Part shown: positions 62,601 to 64,000 of the stretch, piece after piece | Numbering within the stretch: the first letter of the stretch is position 1 | Layout of the letters: every line of letters begins with the position of its first letter | NCBI RefSeq assembly: GCF_039023475.1 | Contig: NZ_JBCHVB010000005.1 | Span: 62,001-126,000 of the forward strand | Direction of reading: 5' to 3' | Origin: Erwinia sp039023475 | GTDB taxonomy: Bacteria > Pseudomonadota > Gammaproteobacteria > Enterobacterales > Enterobacteriaceae | Length of the DNA: 64,000 bases | The notes under the pieces: model-generated | What the model was told of the DNA's origin: nothing | The model's database searches: none | What the model saw: only the letters and a program-made list of their open reading frames with translations | Position numbers and translations under genes: made by a program

Positions 62601-62786
62601 GCCGCTCAGACAGCGCAGGCTGTCGCTCGCTTTATCGTCGCGGGCATTGAGGGCATCACGCCAGCTTGAAAACGGCGGATGCGCCGCCAGCCGGTTAAGG
62701 TGCGTGACACCCGGTCTTTCCCAGTCCCGGCGGGCCAGAAGGGTGGATAAGCTCAGGGGATGAGGATTAGTAACAGCGTCGGTCAT
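59682..62786 (-). CDS. lacZ: beta-galactosidase
   Basis: This 1034-residue family 2 glycosidase splits lactose and makes allolactose. Domains in order are the jelly-roll sugar-binding domain, two immunoglobulin-like domains around the TIM barrel, and the C-terminal small chain. The acid/base Glu is in SLGNESGHG and the nucleophile Glu in LILCEYAHAMGNS. It is about ten residues longer than the E. coli protein, mostly near the N terminus. The ATG at 62786 lies just beyond the operator. A second operator lies within its first 400 bases. Confidence 0.98.
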   Translation of the reverse strand: MTDAVTNPHPLSLSTLLARRDWERPGVTHLNRLAAHPPFSSWRDALNARDDKASDSLRCLSGEWQFSYFTRPEQVPQRWVTEDLAEADSVAVPSNWQMSGYDAPIYSNITYPFTTQPPHVPEENPTGCYSLTFNLTADELAMGDTRIIFDGVNSAFHFWCNGSWIGYSQDSRLPAEFDLSGVLKTGENRLAVMVLRWSDGSWLEDQDMWRMSGIFRDVWLLNKPATSLADFRLRTDLNADFTRADLVANVTLAGQAIADSRITLQLWQQQQLVGECSTPPGSAVVDERGNYAERAELRLQVERPQLWSAETPHLYRAVILLTDAQGRIREAEACDVGFRQVGIEGGLLKLNGQPLLIRGTNRHEHHPERGQVMDVATMIEDIRLMKQNNFNAVRCSHYPNHPMWYRLCDRFGLYVVDEANIETHGMQPMNRLSDDPTWFPAMSERVTRMVQRDRNHPCIIIWSLGNESGHGATHDALYRWIKASDPSRPVQYEGGGADTAATDILCPMYARVDEDQPFPQVPKWSIKKWIGLPEESRPLILCEYAHAMGNSLGGYDKYWQAFRQYPRLQGGFVWDWVDQSLIKTEPDGGQWYAYGGDFGDKPNDRQFCMNGLVFADRTPHPSLYEAKRAQQFFQFRLIGHSPLEMEVESEYLFRDSDNERLRWQLTLDGNRFEQGEITLSLPPQGRQRLIIDCPLPASGSGQLWLNVEVIQPEATSWSEAGHAVACDQWQLPLAQTALPDTATHSESPQLTVTEALFEIVHQDQRWAFSREAGELSQWWQAERPAFLTPLRDNFIRAALDNDIGISEVERIDPNAWAERWKAAGYWEMTPELLSCTADQLQQEVLIRTVHAWKNGSQTLFVSRKNWRVDSAGELHIEVDVAMTFGLPQPPRIGLSCQLAQVEDQVEWLGLGPHENYPDRKLAAQQGRWQLPLAEMHTPYIRPCENGLRCDTRRLNFGPHQLAGEFHFNIGRYSPQQLEETTHRHLLKPEAGSWLNIDGFHMGVGGDDSWSPSVAPEYLLNGTTCRYQLSWKRRG
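62388..62408. promoter_or_regulatory. auxiliary lac operator O2 inside lacZ
   Basis: AAATGTGAGCG directly followed by AGTAACAACC is, from memory, identical to E. coli O2. Its centre is 412 bases from the centre of the O1-like site (401 in E. coli). It encodes the conserved TGCYSLTF of LacZ, so the protein sequence also constrains it. Confidence 0.75.
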
Positions 62787-62798
62787 GCTTACTCCCGG

Positions 62799-62821
62799 AA
62801 TTTACGAAGCGCTCACAATTC
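62799..62821 (-). promoter_or_regulatory. primary lac operator O1
   Basis: On the minus strand GAATTGTGAGCG, the strong left half of E. coli O1, begins at the predicted start of transcription; the right half (CTTCGTAAATT) is degenerate. It ends 12 bases before the lacZ ATG. The LacI recognition helix (SYQTVSRV) is that of E. coli, which supports the assignment. Confidence 0.8.
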
Positions 62822-62826
62822 ACGAC

Positions 62827-62888
62827 ACTATGTTGACCGGGAGGAAGGGAGTAAAGCGGCAACCCCCCATTCGGTGACCTGCCTCACG
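62827..62888 (-). promoter_or_regulatory. lacZY promoter with CRP site
   Basis: On the minus strand, CGTGA-GGCAGG-TCACC (62873-62888) matches a CRP site in 8 of 10 core positions. TTTACT (62850-62855) and CATAGT (62827-62832) are the -35 and -10 with a 17-base spacer. Transcription would start near 62820, placing the CRP centre at about -61, the class I position used in E. coli. Confidence 0.8.
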
Positions 62889-62910
62889 AAACGGACTGAT
62901 TCAGAACCGA

Positions 62911-64000
62911 TCAGGATGCCGGCGGCAGACGCGCCACCTGGCGGGCCAGCAGCATCAGCGCATCCGCCAGCTGGCTGCCCGTTGGCGCCGCGCCGCCGGG
63001 ACGCGCCGTCGTTTTACGCTCCACCAGCGTGACCGGAAGGATCAGCGGCTGCTGGTGCTGTTCTCCATTGGCGATCTGCCTGACCAGCCGCTCAACAATC
63101 TCTTCGCCCAGCTGCCGGAAATCCTGCTTGATGGTGGTCAGCGGCGGAATGAAACAAGCGCTGTCTTCGGTATCGTCATAGCCAATAACCGAGACCTGAG
63201 CGGGCACCTGCAGCCCCGCCTCGCTCAGCGCCCGCAGCGCGCCCAGCGCCATCTGATCGTTGGCCACCAGCAGCGCATCGGGGCGGGCATCGCTCGCCAG
63301 CAGCGCAGACACGTTGTCAAAGCCGGAGCGGGCGCTCCAGTTGCCATACATTACCGTGACGGGCTGAAGCCCTGCCGCAGTCAGTCCGTCCAGCCAGCCC
63401 TCCAGGCGGAGCCGGGAGGAGATCGACTCATGCGGCCCGGCCAGCAGGCCGATACGCTGATGGCCCAGCGCCAGCAGGTGCGACACGCCAAGCCCGGCCC
63501 CTTCCGCCGGATCGAACAGCACGCTGTTGGCCGCCAGCTCAGGATTCACATCGGCAAAAATCAGCGGCACGCCGCCGCTGGCGTCGCGCATCATCTGCAC
63601 TTCGGCATCCTCCAGCGGCATATTGACGATCAGCCCATCGACGCGCTGTGAAAGCAGATAGCTGATGGCGCGGCGGCATCCCTCCGCGTCCGGCTGCTCC
63701 AGCATGGAGATCAGCACGTTAAAGTTGTGCTTTCCGGCGGTAGTTTTGACCGAGGCGGCTATCTGTGAAGGGGCGTGCAGGGAGAGCGTGGTAGTGACCA
63801 GGCCGAGCGTCTTGCTCTGCTTGCCGGCGAGCTGCTGCGCCACCCGGTTCGGCACGTAGTTCAGCGCCGCCATCGCCGCCTCCACCTTTTTACGCGTTTT
63901 ATCAGAAACGTTTTCCGCCTGATTCATCACGCGGGAGACCGTCTGGTAGGAGACCCCGGCCTGCCGGGCCACGTCGTAAAGCGTGTAGGATTTGTTTTTC
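62911..64000 (-). CDS. lacI: lactose operon repressor (right edge cuts the start)
   Basis: This LacI repressor has the HTH KSYTLYDVARQAGVSYQTVSRVMNQ, the hinge and PNRVAQQLAGKQS, the inducer-binding core (ALHAPSQIAASVK, LLAGPHESISSRLRLEGW, VIGYDDTEDSACFIPPLTTIKQDFRQLG) and the C-terminal tetramer helix QLADALMLLARQVARL. The frame runs to the last base; a start codon would need only two more bases (the G of an ATG is base 64000). It ends 124 bases before lacZ, all leftward as in E. coli. Confidence 0.96.
   Translation of the reverse strand, partial: KNKSYTLYDVARQAGVSYQTVSRVMNQAENVSDKTRKKVEAAMAALNYVPNRVAQQLAGKQSKTLGLVTTTLSLHAPSQIAASVKTTAGKHNFNVLISMLEQPDAEGCRRAISYLLSQRVDGLIVNMPLEDAEVQMMRDASGGVPLIFADVNPELAANSVLFDPAEGAGLGVSHLLALGHQRIGLLAGPHESISSRLRLEGWLDGLTAAGLQPVTVMYGNWSARSGFDNVSALLASDARPDALLVANDQMALGALRALSEAGLQVPAQVSVIGYDDTEDSACFIPPLTTIKQDFRQLGEEIVERLVRQIANGEQHQQPLILPVTLVERKTTARPGGAAPTGSQLADALMLLARQVARLPPAS

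Noticed and set aside
61149..62669. Long rightward frame (506 codons) within lacZ
   Set aside because: It is the antisense shadow of lacZ. Its composition is rich in His, Arg and Gln as expected from reading a GC-rich gene backwards, and there is no ribosome site or family resemblance.
62892..62912. Search for an O3-type operator at the end of lacI
   Set aside because: The sequence at the expected place has no resemblance to GTGAGCGCAACGCAATT, so no O3 is claimed.

Overview
The window is a chromosomal segment of a member of the Enterobacterales. Most of it follows the Escherichia coli gene order from metC to rpoD-mug, and every housekeeping gene in it looks intact. Several differences from E. 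coli suggest an Erwinia/Pantoea-like genome: there is no yqhD between yqhC and dkgA, no ygiQ/qseBC block, a uxuA-permease pair sits between ygiN and parE, and a different set of genes follows rpoD. No 16S gene is present, so the genus is an inference.

Layout. 1-3.3 kb: 3' end of metC, yghB, yqhC and dkgA. 3.3-10.4 kb: a decayed antitoxin-like fragment, ftsP, plsC, parC, a PheC-like periplasmic cyclohexadienyl dehydratase, mdaB and ygiN. 10.4-13.1 kb: an inserted hexuronate module (mannonate dehydratase plus a GntP-type permease) preceded by a pentanucleotide tandem repeat. 13.1-17.6 kb: the leftward run nudF-yqiB-cpdA-yqiA-parE. 17.7-24.7 kb: tolC with a candidate marbox, ygiB, ygiC, ygiD, zupT, ribB with its FMN riboswitch, and ubiK. 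24.7-30.5 kb: leftward hldE, glnE and ygiF. 30.8-36.1 kb: ygiM, cca, uppP, folB, plsY and tsaD. 36.4-40.8 kb: the rpsU-dnaG-rpoD macromolecular synthesis operon.

40.9-58.3 kb is the variable part. It holds a Gfo/Idh/MocA oxidoreductase with a LacI-type regulator, mug, a cytoplasmic beta-propeller protein, a LysR regulator divergent from a tautomerase, a porin divergent from a GlpD-like flavoprotein, opgB, a chemoreceptor with a FliA-type promoter beside a diguanylate cyclase, ampH, and a fucO outside any fucose operon.

58.3-64 kb is a lac operon written leftward: lacI (cut by the right edge), lacZ and lacY, with no lacA. Its control region can be read directly: a CRP site near -61, -35/-10 elements, an O1-like operator at the start of transcription, and a second operator inside lacZ that, from memory, is identical to E. 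coli O2.

I found no CRISPR array, prophage, insertion sequence, rRNA or tRNA. The window is mostly ordinary core genome. The items most worth a second look are the PheC-like enzyme, the lac control region, the shared AACGTT sites around the oxidoreductase/LacI pair, the pentanucleotide repeat and the antitoxin remnant.
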